A stretch of 12,420 bases of DNA from DAOUCP01 sp034432155 (GTDB taxonomy: Bacteria; Chloroflexota; Anaerolineae; Epilineales; Epilineaceae). Position numbers and translations under genes: made by a program. The first letter of the stretch is position 1, and every line of letters starts with the position of its first letter. The notes beneath the pieces are model-generated. The model had not been told where the DNA came from. It did not search any database and saw only the letters and a list, made by a program, of their open reading frames with translations. This document shows, piece after piece, positions 5,568 through 12,420 of the stretch. The stretch covers positions 1-12,420 of the forward strand of contig DAOUCP010000079.1 in the NCBI GenBank assembly GCA_034432155.1, written 5' to 3'.

Positions 5568-7787
5568 TCAGTGTGGAGAGCCGGGTGTCGGGAGAAGGAC
5601 AGGCACCGACTGCAGCGGCTTGCGCAACTCGACGAGCTCGGCGCGTAGCCAGCCGCCCAGTCCCGTCGCCAAGAGCACGACATGCAACCAATCGCCGTCG
5701 GGCGTGCGACCCAGAACGACTATCACCTCGCCGGGCCGCAGATCGGACAGCTTCTCCGCCTCGAAGCTAGGCTCGCTGCGCAATTCCCCCATGGGGTAGA
5801 GGGTCACGGCGTCATAATCGGCAATCGGCGTCACGCTGCCGGCGATGCTGGCCCGCACCGGCGTGCGCTGCAACCGCAGCTCGTCTGGCGGCGGTGGCAC
5901 CGTGGCAACGGTCTCCGCGGTCGGCAGGACCTTGTAGACGCGGGCAGGAACCGTGGCCGTCGGCTCCCCAGCTCGCGCCACGGTGAGCGGAACCGCGGCG
6001 CCACTGGCCAGCGTCCGGCCGTCCGGGGAGGTGAGGGCGAGCACCATGCGGTAGCTGCCCTCGATGGCTGGCGAGCGGATCTCGAAGCTCGTCTCCTCCA
6101 GCGGCTGGGTGATCTCCTGAACCACCGCGCCCCGTTGGTCGAGCATGCGCCAGGTCAAGAGGTAGTGATCCGCTGCCGTCGCCGCCGTGCCGTGCTCCAG
6201 GAAGGTCATCGTCATGCGCCACAGACTGGGGTCGATGCCCGTGGTAAACCCATCCAGCGCGATGCGGCCCAGGCGATAGCGCTGGGCGATGTCGAACGCC
6301 GGCTTGAGACTGGCCGCATCGTTCAGCCACACGGTGTGCCGTCGCCGGTTGCCGTCCCAGTAATGGAAGCGCCACTGGCCGGTGTCGAGGTCGCGGGTCA
6401 TCTGAGCCGCTCGGAGCGTCGGCAGGTCGATCTGCACCGCCGTGCCGGGCCGAATCCAGCGCGGTGCATCGGTCTGCGCGAGATCGAGGATGTGGGCCAG
6501 TGCCTCGCCGAAGGGGATCGCCCTAACCTCATCGTCCACTCGGTCGCGTCCCATGGCTGGCACCGCAAGTTGCAGGCGATGGCGCGGCACCGTCGTGAAC
6601 GCCCAACGCACAAGGCTGTCGAGTTCGTCGATCGACATCGGTGGCGTCTCGGGCAGGCGGATTCGCACGGCATCCGCCGCCTGGCCAATTCGGTACCAGT
6701 CGTATGGCAGACCGTCCCAGGTGTCGAGTCGGCGGGCCGGTGTCGGCAGGCTGACCACCAGCACGGCGCCAGCGCGATGCAGGTCCACGGCCAAGCGGCC
6801 GAGCCAATCGCTGAACAGCGGCTGCAGGTCGCTCCGGATGCCATCGTATTCGAGCACCAGGCCGGCCAAGCGGTCGCGAAGGACGACTTCCACGATGGCC
6901 TGGCGATGGCGCTGCCGGGCGTTTCTCGACACCAGCATGTTGTTGACCAAGTCGGAGCGGCTCCGCTGCGCCTCCCGGTTGTCGAGCCGGCCAAACCGCG
7001 AGGCGCCCTTGGACGGCACGGCGAAGGCCTGCCCGCGCACGGTGCCGTCCTGATCGGCCAGGTGGTAGGCCGCGAGCTCCAGGATCGCGAGCTCGGCAGC
7101 TGCCGCCGGCACAGTGGCTGGCGGTTCGAGCAGCACAGCGGAGACTTCCGTAGCCCGCTCCCCGGCCACAGCGAGGGTCACCCACTGCGGCAGAAACTCG
7201 CGGGGCCGCAGGCTGACGGTGGCACGGTCCGGGGATGCAAAGCGCAAGGGCAGCCAGCGCCAGCGCCGGCCGTCCCAACCGAAGGCGTCGGCCAGGCTGG
7301 CCGATGCCTGCGAGCCATGGTAGCCGACCTCGAGCGACGCCTGACTCGGCGCCTGGCCGCGCAGCGCAATTCCGTATGCCCGGCTGGCCGAACGGTAGCC
7401 CGCCGGCAGATGCGCGACGCCGCGTGGCAGGTGATCTCGGGTGACGAGGCGCCAGCGAGAGGCGGCAGTGAGATCCTCGCCGTAGACCTCCAGCCACGCA
7501 CCCGGCGGCTGCGAGGCCACCACGGCCCGCACACCGGGCGCTACGACTGCGTAGTTGCGCGTGGCCAGGCGCGAGACGATGCCAACGGGCGGCAGCACCA
7601 GACCGCAGAGGAACAGGAGGAGCGCGATCGACAAGGCAAGACGGCGATCCCAGGCCAGACGTTTGGCCAGTCGTTCGACCCACCGTCGTGAACTCCTCCG
7701 CAGAGCTTGGAGTCGCTCCCAGCTGCGGGAAAGCGGCGGCCGATTGGGCTCGCCGGGCGATCCGATCACGGGGTCCTTGGGCTGCAC
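5568..7787 (-). CDS. Membrane-anchored GH18-like (YaaH/SleL-type) protein with C-terminal SH3 domain and degenerate catalytic motif
   Basis: A 739-residue protein. A basic N-terminus is followed by one membrane helix (about 46-66, LALSIALLLFLCGLVLPP), which places the rest outside the cell. The GH18-like barrel covers about 230-527. Its end, HTVWLNDAASLKPAFDIAQRYRLGRIALDGF, is typical of YaaH-type cell-wall or spore-cortex GH18 proteins. An Ig-like segment, a Pro/Thr linker and a bacterial SH3-like domain (about 658-723) follow. The GH18 motif DxxDxDxE reads AGLVLEYD (308-315), with Asp at the catalytic Glu position, so activity is doubtful. It may bind peptidoglycan. GTG 7787 is chosen: GGAG lies 10 nt upstream and the gene starts 23 nt after coaBC. 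The frame stays open further upstream only inside coaBC; GTG 7769 is an alternative. It is the last gene of the flavin/CoA unit. Confidence 0.75.
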   Translation of the reverse strand: MQPKDPVIGSPGEPNRPPLSRSWERLQALRRSSRRWVERLAKRLAWDRRLALSIALLLFLCGLVLPPVGIVSRLATRNYAVVAPGVRAVVASQPPGAWLEVYGEDLTAASRWRLVTRDHLPRGVAHLPAGYRSASRAYGIALRGQAPSQASLEVGYHGSQASASLADAFGWDGRRWRWLPLRFASPDRATVSLRPREFLPQWVTLAVAGERATEVSAVLLEPPATVPAAAAELAILELAAYHLADQDGTVRGQAFAVPSKGASRFGRLDNREAQRSRSDLVNNMLVSRNARQRHRQAIVEVVLRDRLAGLVLEYDGIRSDLQPLFSDWLGRLAVDLHRAGAVLVVSLPTPARRLDTWDGLPYDWYRIGQAADAVRIRLPETPPMSIDELDSLVRWAFTTVPRHRLQLAVPAMGRDRVDDEVRAIPFGEALAHILDLAQTDAPRWIRPGTAVQIDLPTLRAAQMTRDLDTGQWRFHYWDGNRRRHTVWLNDAASLKPAFDIAQRYRLGRIALDGFTTGIDPSLWRMTMTFLEHGTAATAADHYLLTWRMLDQRGAVVQEITQPLEETSFEIRSPAIEGSYRMVLALTSPDGRTLASGAAVPLTVARAGEPTATVPARVYKVLPTAETVATVPPPPDELRLQRTPVRASIAGSVTPIADYDAVTLYPMGELRSEPSFEAEKLSDLRPGEVIVVLGRTPDGDWLHVVLLATGLGGWLRAELVELRKPLQSVPVLLPTPGSPH

Positions 7788-7810
7788 GGCGGCGGCACTC
7801 CGAATGGCTG

Positions 7811-9058
7811 CTAGATGCTCGGTGGGCAGGGCGGCGCTGCGCAGCGAGCGGCGAGGGCATCGCGCAGCCAATCCAGCACCATGCGCGCCACTTCCTCTTT
7901 GGACTGCCAGCCCAGAGGCCGAGGCCCCTGCGCATCGATCAGGGTCGCCTCTACACCGTCGGCGGCGAAGCTCTCGGGCACGGGGTTGGCGACCACAAGA
8001 TCGAGCCCCTTCTCTTGGCGCTTGGCTGCAGCATTGGCCACCAGGTCCTCGGTCTCGGCGGCGAAACCGATGCGGATGGGATCTCGGCCGCAAGCGTCCC
8101 GGCCCAAGGTCGCCGCCACGTCGAGCAAGATGTCCGGGTTGGCGAGCAACGGCAGCGCCAGCGAATCGTTTTGCCGGCGCTTAAGCTTGCGCGGCGCTAC
8201 CGAAGCCGGACGGTAGTCGGCAACGGCGGCAGCCATAATGAGGGCATCCACGGCAGGCGCCTGCTCGAGAACCGCGGCGCGCATCTGGAGCGCCGTCTCG
8301 ACGGCAATGGTTTCCACCCCTGCCGGCGGGCTAAGGCACACCGGTCCACTGACCAGCGTCACCGCAGCGCCTCGGTTGCGGGCCTCCCGCGCCAAGGCGT
8401 AGCCCATGTGCCCGGAGGAACGATTCCCCACGTAGCGCACCGGGTCGACCGGCTCCCAGGTGGGGCCAGCGGTGATCAGAATGCGCCGTCCGGCCAGGTC
8501 ACCGTCGCGGGCGAGGATGGACCGCAGCTTCTCCACCACGACCTCCGGCTCCACCATCCGGCCGACCCCTTCCTCTCCCGAGGCGGTGCGCCCGGCTTCG
8601 GGGCCCAGGACGGTGGCGCCGCGCTCGCGCAGCGTGGCCACGTGTTGCTGCGTGGCCGGGTGCGCCCACATGGGCGGTTCCATGGCCGGAGCCAGGACGA
8701 GGGGCGCCGTGCTGGCCAGAGCAGTGGTGGTCAGAGCGTCATCGGCCAGGCCAAGCGCCAGCCGGGCGATGACGTGGGCCGTTGCTGGAGCCACCACGAA
8801 CACGTCTGCCGATCGGGCCAGGGAGACGTGGTCCAGGGCCATCGGTCCCACCGGCTGCCAGAGGCTGGTGACCACCGGCCGATGGGTCAGCGCCTGGAAT
8901 GCCAGCGGCTGCACCAGGCGCCCGGCAGCCTCCGTCAGGATCACATCCACGTCGGCGTTGGCGCTGGCAAGCCGACTGGCAATCGTCAGCGCCTTGTAGG
9001 CGGCGATGGATCCACTGACGCCCAGAATCACCCTTCGGCCGGCCAGTGGTTCGGTCAA
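7811..9058 (-). CDS. coaBC: Bifunctional phosphopantothenoylcysteine decarboxylase / phosphopantothenate-cysteine ligase (CoaBC)
   Basis: A 415-residue two-domain cytoplasmic enzyme. CoaB joins cysteine to 4'-phosphopantothenate, and the FMN-dependent CoaC decarboxylates the product. The CoaC flavodoxin-like part has GVSGSIAAYK (13-22), the catalytic-type H77 in DHVSLARSAD, VVAPATA, and PAMEPPMW (124-131). The CoaB part starts with ILITAGPTWEPVDPVRYVGNRSSGHMG and contains AAAVADYRP and a KLKRR segment matching the family's KIKK. Two positions differ from E. coli: E127 replaces Asn125 of the PxMN motif, and S160 replaces Cys158 in the clamp (ASGEEGVGRM). Such variation occurs in other phyla. 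TTG 9058 overlaps the coaX TGA as TTGA and has GGAG 7 nt upstream, implying translational coupling. Confidence 0.92.
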   Translation of the reverse strand: MTEPLAGRRVILGVSGSIAAYKALTIASRLASANADVDVILTEAAGRLVQPLAFQALTHRPVVTSLWQPVGPMALDHVSLARSADVFVVAPATAHVIARLALGLADDALTTTALASTAPLVLAPAMEPPMWAHPATQQHVATLRERGATVLGPEAGRTASGEEGVGRMVEPEVVVEKLRSILARDGDLAGRRILITAGPTWEPVDPVRYVGNRSSGHMGYALAREARNRGAAVTLVSGPVCLSPPAGVETIAVETALQMRAAVLEQAPAVDALIMAAAVADYRPASVAPRKLKRRQNDSLALPLLANPDILLDVAATLGRDACGRDPIRIGFAAETEDLVANAAAKRQEKGLDLVVANPVPESFAADGVEATLIDAQGPRPLGWQSKEEVARMVLDWLRDALAARCAAPPCPPSI

Positions 9059-9846
9059 GACAGCACTCCATTCCGCTCGGCAATGCGTCGCAGGCCGTCG
9101 AGCGTCAGATCCGGTGCCGTGGCAGTGATGCGCGGCACCCGGGGCGCCAGGAGGCCAGCGTAACCGCCAGTGGCGATCACGGGGACGGTCGCCTGCGCTT
9201 GTGGGTCCAACTCCTCGATCATCCGTGCCAGCAACCCGTCTACCAGGCTGGCATGGCCGTAGAGGACCCCCGAACGAATGCTGTCCTCGGTGTTTGTGCC
9301 GATGAGCGGCACGTCGCCTTGGGTGGCCAGACCCACGTGGCGAAGGCGTGCCGCGGCGTCCGCCAGGGCGTCGGCGGAAGCCCCGACGCCCGGGGCAATG
9401 GCGCCGCCTGCGAAGGCGCCGCTGGCATCCACCACGCTGAAGGTGGTGGCGGTACCAAAGTCGACCACGATGACCGGTGCGCCCCACCTCTCGCGGGCCG
9501 CCAGGGCGTTGACCAACCGATCGCTGCCTAGCGAGGCGGGCGGCTCGTAGTGCACCGCCATGCCGGTGCGGACGCCCGGCCCAACCACGAACGGCACGCA
9601 GCCGAAGAGCTCCTGGCAGGCTCGGACCAAGAGCTCGGTTACCGCAGGGACGACGCTGGAAAGGACCACCCCGCGCACCGCGGTAATCTGCAGGCCGCAG
9701 TGCTGCACGAGCTCCCTCAGGTAGATGCCATACTCGTCGCTGCTGCGGCTTGGATCGGTGGCCAGCCGCCACAAAGCCCGCCAGCGGGGGGCGGCGTATA
9801 GCCCGAGGGCGATTTGCGAATTGCCGATGTCGAGCGCCAGAAGCAC
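9055..9846 (-). CDS. coaX: Type III pantothenate kinase
   Basis: A 263-residue kinase of the ASKHA fold that phosphorylates pantothenate, the first step of CoA synthesis. Typical CoaX signatures are present: ALDIGNSQIALG at 4-15 (the DxGN phosphate loop), SSVVPAVT, the substrate motif GSDRLVNALAA, VVDFGTATTFSVVD, GGAIAPGVGAS and VIATGGYA. GTG 9846 places the DIGNS motif at residue 6, as usual for the family. TTG 9882 would add 12 residues and overlap ribY. No Shine-Dalgarno is clear, but the start lies only 10 nt after the ribY stop. The 3' end overlaps coaBC by 4 nt, so the product is made together with the next two CoA pathway activities. Confidence 0.93.
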   Translation of the reverse strand: MLLALDIGNSQIALGLYAAPRWRALWRLATDPSRSSDEYGIYLRELVQHCGLQITAVRGVVLSSVVPAVTELLVRACQELFGCVPFVVGPGVRTGMAVHYEPPASLGSDRLVNALAARERWGAPVIVVDFGTATTFSVVDASGAFAGGAIAPGVGASADALADAAARLRHVGLATQGDVPLIGTNTEDSIRSGVLYGHASLVDGLLARMIEELDPQAQATVPVIATGGYAGLLAPRVPRITATAPDLTLDGLRRIAERNGVLS

Positions 9847-9856
9847 GGCGGCAAGG

Positions 9857-10951
9857 TTAGCGCCTCGACCAGTAGGCGTCAACGAACTGGCCGTCCAGCA
9901 TCTCGGCCACCGGCGCCTCGCGCTGGATCAGGCCGATGGAACGCATGAAGGCCTGCGACTCCTGCCAGCGCGGTGGGTCCACAGCTCCCAGGCGGTCGGA
10001 GCGCCAGAAGCGGATCGATTCGGCCAGCACCTGGCGCTGTGCGGCGTGCACCTTCGCGTCGCCGGCCTCGGGCACGAAACGGGTGACGGTGGCGAAGGCC
10101 GCCTCAGGATCGGCGATGGTGGCCTCCAATCCCTCGAGGAAGCCGGTGACCAGCCCCTGCACCACGTCTGGCGACTCGTCGATGAGGCTCTGCGCCACCA
10201 CCAGACCATTCGACACCAGGTTGAGATGATCGGCGATCTCGATGACCGTCGGTTGGTGCCCCATCTGACGCATCTGGACGGGTTCGTTCGTGGCATAGCC
10301 CACAGCGGCATCGACCTGTCCCTGCAGGACGGCGTCGAGCTGACGGTAGCCGATCACCTCGGTGGGAATGCGGCGGGGGTCGATGCCAGCCTGGGCCAGC
10401 AGCGCCTGCCAGCCCGTGTAGCTTGTGCCCTGCAGGGAAGGCAGGCCGACCTTCCGGCCGACGAGATCGGCGACGGTCTGCACGTCGGGATCGAGCGTGA
10501 ATACGGCACCCGGATAGCGAGCGAACCAGGTCATCACATACGTGACCGGGATGCCCTCGGCGCGGGCGAGAATGACCTGTTCACCGCTGGCAACGGAGGC
10601 TACGAGCTTGCGGGTGGCGACAAGCCGGAGCAAGGTCGATTCATCGCCGTACTGGAGCTCGGGTGCCAACTGCTGGGCAGCAAAGTGCCCCTTTTCCAGG
10701 GCAACGTACAACGGTGCGAACTGCACGTCCGGCTTGTACGGCAGGCCGATGGTCACGGGCACCGGCTCGGGAGTCGCGCCCAGGGTGGCGATGGCCGCTG
10801 TCTCCCAGCCAGCTTCCGTCGGCAGCTGCGGCGCGACCGCTCGGCCGGTGCCGGGCGCTGCGCCGGGTGTGCTGCAGGCGCCGACAAGTGCGATCGTCGT
10901 CAGGGACACGAACGCGTGCCCCAGGCAAGGGGGGAAGCGCAAGCCAGTCAT
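9857..10951 (-). CDS. ribY: RibY-type riboflavin/flavin-precursor ABC transporter substrate-binding lipoprotein
   Basis: A 364-residue NMT1/THI5-like solute-binding protein. The N-terminus is a lipoprotein signal peptide (FVSLTTIALVGAC; lipidated C26), so it would be anchored outside the membrane. The mature part has the family's pattern: VTIGLPYKPDVQFAPLYVALEKG, then ASGEQVILARAEGIPV, DLVGRKVGLPSLQGTSY and QVDAAVGYATNEPVQM. This family also binds thiamine precursors and taurine-like compounds; flavin specificity is inferred from the FMN riboswitch and from the known RibXY systems. ATG 10951 has GAGGAG 8 nt upstream. The gene follows ribX by 31 nt. Confidence 0.82.
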   Translation of the reverse strand: MTGLRFPPCLGHAFVSLTTIALVGACSTPGAAPGTGRAVAPQLPTEAGWETAAIATLGATPEPVPVTIGLPYKPDVQFAPLYVALEKGHFAAQQLAPELQYGDESTLLRLVATRKLVASVASGEQVILARAEGIPVTYVMTWFARYPGAVFTLDPDVQTVADLVGRKVGLPSLQGTSYTGWQALLAQAGIDPRRIPTEVIGYRQLDAVLQGQVDAAVGYATNEPVQMRQMGHQPTVIEIADHLNLVSNGLVVAQSLIDESPDVVQGLVTGFLEGLEATIADPEAAFATVTRFVPEAGDAKVHAAQRQVLAESIRFWRSDRLGAVDPPRWQESQAFMRSIGLIQREAPVAEMLDGQFVDAYWSRR

Positions 10952-10982
10952 GATGCCATCTCCTCGTGCGGTAGGTATCGAA

Positions 10983-11762
10983 CTAGCGACCTCGCAGCAG
11001 CGCACGCTCCAAGGCCGCGGTCAGCCCGTAGAGGGTGAGGGCGATCGTCACCAGGACGATCAGCCCGGCGTACATCAGGGCGTTGTTGAACTGGCCGCGG
11101 GCCACGTCTACCAGAGTCCCAAGGCCGCGGTCGGAGCCCAGGAACTCGCCAACGACGGCCCCGATGACCGACAGGGTGACGCCCACCTTCAGACCGCCCA
11201 GAAGGACCGGCAGAGCCGCCGGAACCTCGAGGTGGCGCAATGTCTGCCAGCGGCTGGCGCTCAAGGCCCGCATCAACTCCCGGTCGCTGGCGGCCACATT
11301 GCGCAGGCCAACCACGGTGGTGATCAGCATGGGAAAGAAGCTGACGATTGCGGCCGCAGCGAGCTTGACCTGCAGACCAGCTCCGAACCAGAAGACCAAC
11401 AGCGGCGCCACCGCGACGATGGGCACGGCCTGGCTGGCGATGACGTACGGCATGACGAGCCTTTCCAGGGTTGGCGAGTGAGCGATGGGATAGCCCAGCA
11501 GGGCTGCGGCTATGGCACTGCACAGGAAGCCGCCTCCCACCTCGGCCAACGTTGCGGTGGCGTGCCAAACGATGAGCTGGCGATTGCGCAGCAGGCTCTG
11601 GACGACTGTCATGGGATCCGGGAGCAGGTAGGGCGTTGCCAGCAGCGTGGCCGCGAGCCACCAGCCGAAACCCAGCCCGAGGATGGCTATCGGCACGCCC
11701 GCCGCCCGCAGCAGCGTGGTCGTCGGTCGCCGGGATGGATCGGTCAGAAGGCTCTGCGCCAT
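10983..11762 (-). CDS. ribX: RibX-type ABC transporter permease (predicted riboflavin uptake)
   Basis: A 259-residue SsuC/ThiX-type permease with about six membrane helices. The EAA loop that contacts an ATPase is clear: RALSASRWQTLRHLEVPAAL, followed by GVTLSVIGAVVGEFLG, with about the usual spacing. It is the first gene downstream of an FMN riboswitch, which points to flavin as the cargo. ATG 11762 is chosen because the protein then starts shortly before the first helix; the frame stays open to 11930, into the riboswitch. Only weak GGTGG precedes the ATG. No ATPase gene is present in this unit, so the transporter must share one encoded elsewhere. Confidence 0.82.
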   Translation of the reverse strand: MAQSLLTDPSRRPTTTLLRAAGVPIAILGLGFGWWLAATLLATPYLLPDPMTVVQSLLRNRQLIVWHATATLAEVGGGFLCSAIAAALLGYPIAHSPTLERLVMPYVIASQAVPIVAVAPLLVFWFGAGLQVKLAAAAIVSFFPMLITTVVGLRNVAASDRELMRALSASRWQTLRHLEVPAALPVLLGGLKVGVTLSVIGAVVGEFLGSDRGLGTLVDVARGQFNNALMYAGLIVLVTIALTLYGLTAALERALLRGR

Positions 11763-11813
11763 GGCCACCGCGCCCAGGCAGCCATCGGGGAGAACCGGGG
11801 AGGGACACAGCCA

Positions 11814-11849
11814 GGGGTGACGATGCAGTCGCCAGGGACCGTCAGCCCC
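11814..11849 (-). promoter_or_regulatory. Hairpin in the FMN riboswitch expression platform
   Basis: On the minus strand, GGGGCTGACG (11849-11840) can pair with CGTCACCCC (11822-11814), giving nine base pairs with one bulged C and a 17-nt loop. It lies between the aptamer and the ribX start. No T-run follows it, so a classic transcription terminator is not visible; control of translation or Rho-dependent control is more likely. The pairing with the aptamer is not worked out. Confidence 0.4.
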
Positions 11850-11860
11850 CTCGTCCGCCG

Positions 11861-12036
11861 AGCCTTCTCCCATCCGGACTATACCGTCGGCCCCGGACTT
11901 CTGCGGCCCGCTCGAACGAGCGAGCGTCAAGTCACCGGTGTCGGCCGCTGGCGCGGCTCGCGGGCTTCGAACCCGTCACAGGTTCGTCACCGCCGGTCGG
12001 GATTTGGCACCTGCGCCTCACCCTGCCCCGAAGGCC
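11861..12036 (-). promoter_or_regulatory. FMN riboswitch (RFN element)
   Basis: Read on the minus strand, the element starts with CCTTCGGGGCAGGGTGA, then CCCGACCGGCGGTGA, AGCCCGCGAGC, GCCGACGGTATAGTCCGGA and GGATGGGAGAAGG. These are the conserved blocks of the RFN element in the right order. The closing stem P1 pairs GCCTTC (12035-12030) with GAAGGC (11867-11862). GAACC/GGTTC forms the P3 region. The total length of about 175 nt is slightly long, because the variable arm before the last conserved block is extended. It binds FMN and normally switches off downstream expression when FMN is plentiful. The controlled gene is ribX, and probably the whole minus-strand unit. Confidence 0.95.
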
Positions 12037-12054
12037 ATTCGGAACGCGGGCGCA

Positions 12055-12084
12055 AGTGTAGCACGACAAGGTGTGGCTGACCAA
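12055..12084 (-). promoter_or_regulatory. Promoter of the riboswitch-controlled unit
   Basis: On the minus strand: TTGGTC (12084-12079), an 18-bp spacer and TACACT (12060-12055). The predicted start near 12048 leaves about 12 nt before the aptamer closing stem, which suits a riboswitch transcript. The TTGG of the -35 box is also the edge of the 20-bp tandem repeat. Confidence 0.55.
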
Positions 12085-12200
12085 GTACGGCGCACGTAGG
12101 CCAACCGCGGCGCACGCCGGCCCAGCGCGGTGCGCCCAGGCAAACTGCCGCGGACACACGCCGAGCGGGGCGCACACATGCCGAGCCGTGCCGCGAGGAC
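12081..12200. repeat. Degenerate tandem repeat with exact 20-bp period, about six units
   Basis: Units start at 12081, 12101, 12121, 12141, 12161 and 12181. An approximate consensus is CCRAGCGCGGCGCACRCAGG. Neighbouring units match at roughly 13-15 of 20 positions, and the last unit is weaker. No insertion or deletion breaks the register. The 20-bp step is not a multiple of three and there is no credible gene here. The array fills the space between the 16S terminator and the flavin promoter. Confidence 0.75.
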
Positions 12201-12223
12201 CGGCACCGGAGCCGCCAAGACAA

Positions 12224-12255
12224 CGCGGGCCCGACGATGACTCGTCAGGCCCGCG
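12224..12255 (-). terminator. Intrinsic terminator downstream of the 16S rRNA gene
   Basis: The arms 12224-12237 and 12242-12255 form a 14-bp stem with one C/A mismatch (starting CGCGGGCC) and a TGAC tetraloop. On the minus strand the stem is followed by TTGTCTTGG, which is T-rich for this genome. It lies about 100 nt past the 16S end. The stretch 12256-12356 between them holds only a small GGAGCA/TGCTCC hairpin (12340-12353) next to the mature 16S end, which may be a processing signal, and no tRNA or gene. Confidence 0.7.
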
Positions 12256-12354
12256 AGGCTAGCAATCGGGGACCTCCACAGCACGATAGAGGCTGAAAAC
12301 GGGCGGGAGTGCTGCATCCGCTCGGTGGTGAGCCGGGCGGGAGCAGGTGCTCCG

Positions 12355-12420
<66 letters not shown>

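Noticed and set aside
5682..7691. A 669-codon open frame on the plus strand opposite the GH18-like gene
   Set aside because: Its translation is rich in Arg, His, Gly and Gln without domain or membrane pattern. The opposite frame has clear GH18, SH3 and membrane features. High GC produces long antisense frames.
7788..8093. An N-terminal extension of about 100 residues for the GH18-like protein
   Set aside because: It lies entirely within coaBC and reads as Arg-rich shadow sequence; the GTG at 7787 directly follows the coaBC stop.
7688..9163. A 491-codon plus-strand open frame across coaBC
   Set aside because: It is antisense to a gene with unmistakable CoaBC motifs, and its own composition is typical of shadow frames.
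11763..11930. A longer ribX starting at 11930
   Set aside because: The extra 56 residues would be encoded inside the riboswitch and its expression platform and have no membrane or permease features.
11940..12000. A tRNA-like T-arm (GGGTTCGAAGCCC on the minus strand)
   Set aside because: It has no acceptor, D or anticodon stems around it. The sequence belongs to the conserved P3 region of the FMN riboswitch.
12081..12200. The 20-bp tandem repeat as a CRISPR array
   Set aside because: Units follow each other without unique spacers, are too short and too divergent, and no cas genes are nearby.
11932..12317. Several short open frames over the repeat region near the 16S gene
   Set aside because: They are Arg/Ala/Cys-rich readings of a 20-bp repeat and the riboswitch. 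The repeat length is not a multiple of three, and no ribosome binding site supports them.

Overview
This is a high-GC bacterial window, most likely from a member of the Chloroflexota. Three things point there: an FMN riboswitch in front of a RibX/RibY-type flavin transporter, a 16S rRNA 3' end with a Chloroflexota-like tail, and a small tail-anchored membrane protein of a kind I associate with that phylum. The assignment is an inference, because no species-level marker is complete.

Left part (1-2616, + strand). The window opens in the last codons of a probable PfkB-type sugar kinase. It is followed by a stand-alone RfaE2-type heptose-1-phosphate nucleotidyltransferase and by the lipid II flippase MurJ, joined to it through a 4-nt TTGA stop/start overlap. 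A separate promoter with a strong Shine-Dalgarno then drives a 95-residue tail-anchored protein. This part concerns nucleotide-sugar supply and the cell envelope.

Middle part (2609-5547). A poorly conserved multi-pass membrane protein (minus strand, weakly CPBP-like) and a secreted subtilisin-fold protein (plus strand) are divergently transcribed from a 158-bp control region. The subtilisin-like protein is the most striking gene. Its fold motifs are intact, but Ser, Arg and Asp occupy the catalytic Asp, His and Ser positions, and Asp occupies the oxyanion Asn position. It is an intact, apparently dead protease.

Right part (5568-12036, minus strand). One tightly spaced five-gene unit reads from right to left: promoter, FMN riboswitch, ribX (permease), ribY (lipoprotein), coaX (type III pantothenate kinase), coaBC (flavin-dependent PPC decarboxylase/PPC synthetase), then a membrane-anchored GH18-like/SH3 protein with a degenerate active-site motif. 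It links flavin sensing and flavin uptake to CoA synthesis, whose CoaC step uses FMN.

Right edge (12037-12420). The 3' end of a 16S rRNA gene (minus strand) is followed by a strong terminator, not by a tRNA or 23S. Between this terminator and the riboswitch promoter lies a degenerate tandem repeat with an exact 20-bp period.
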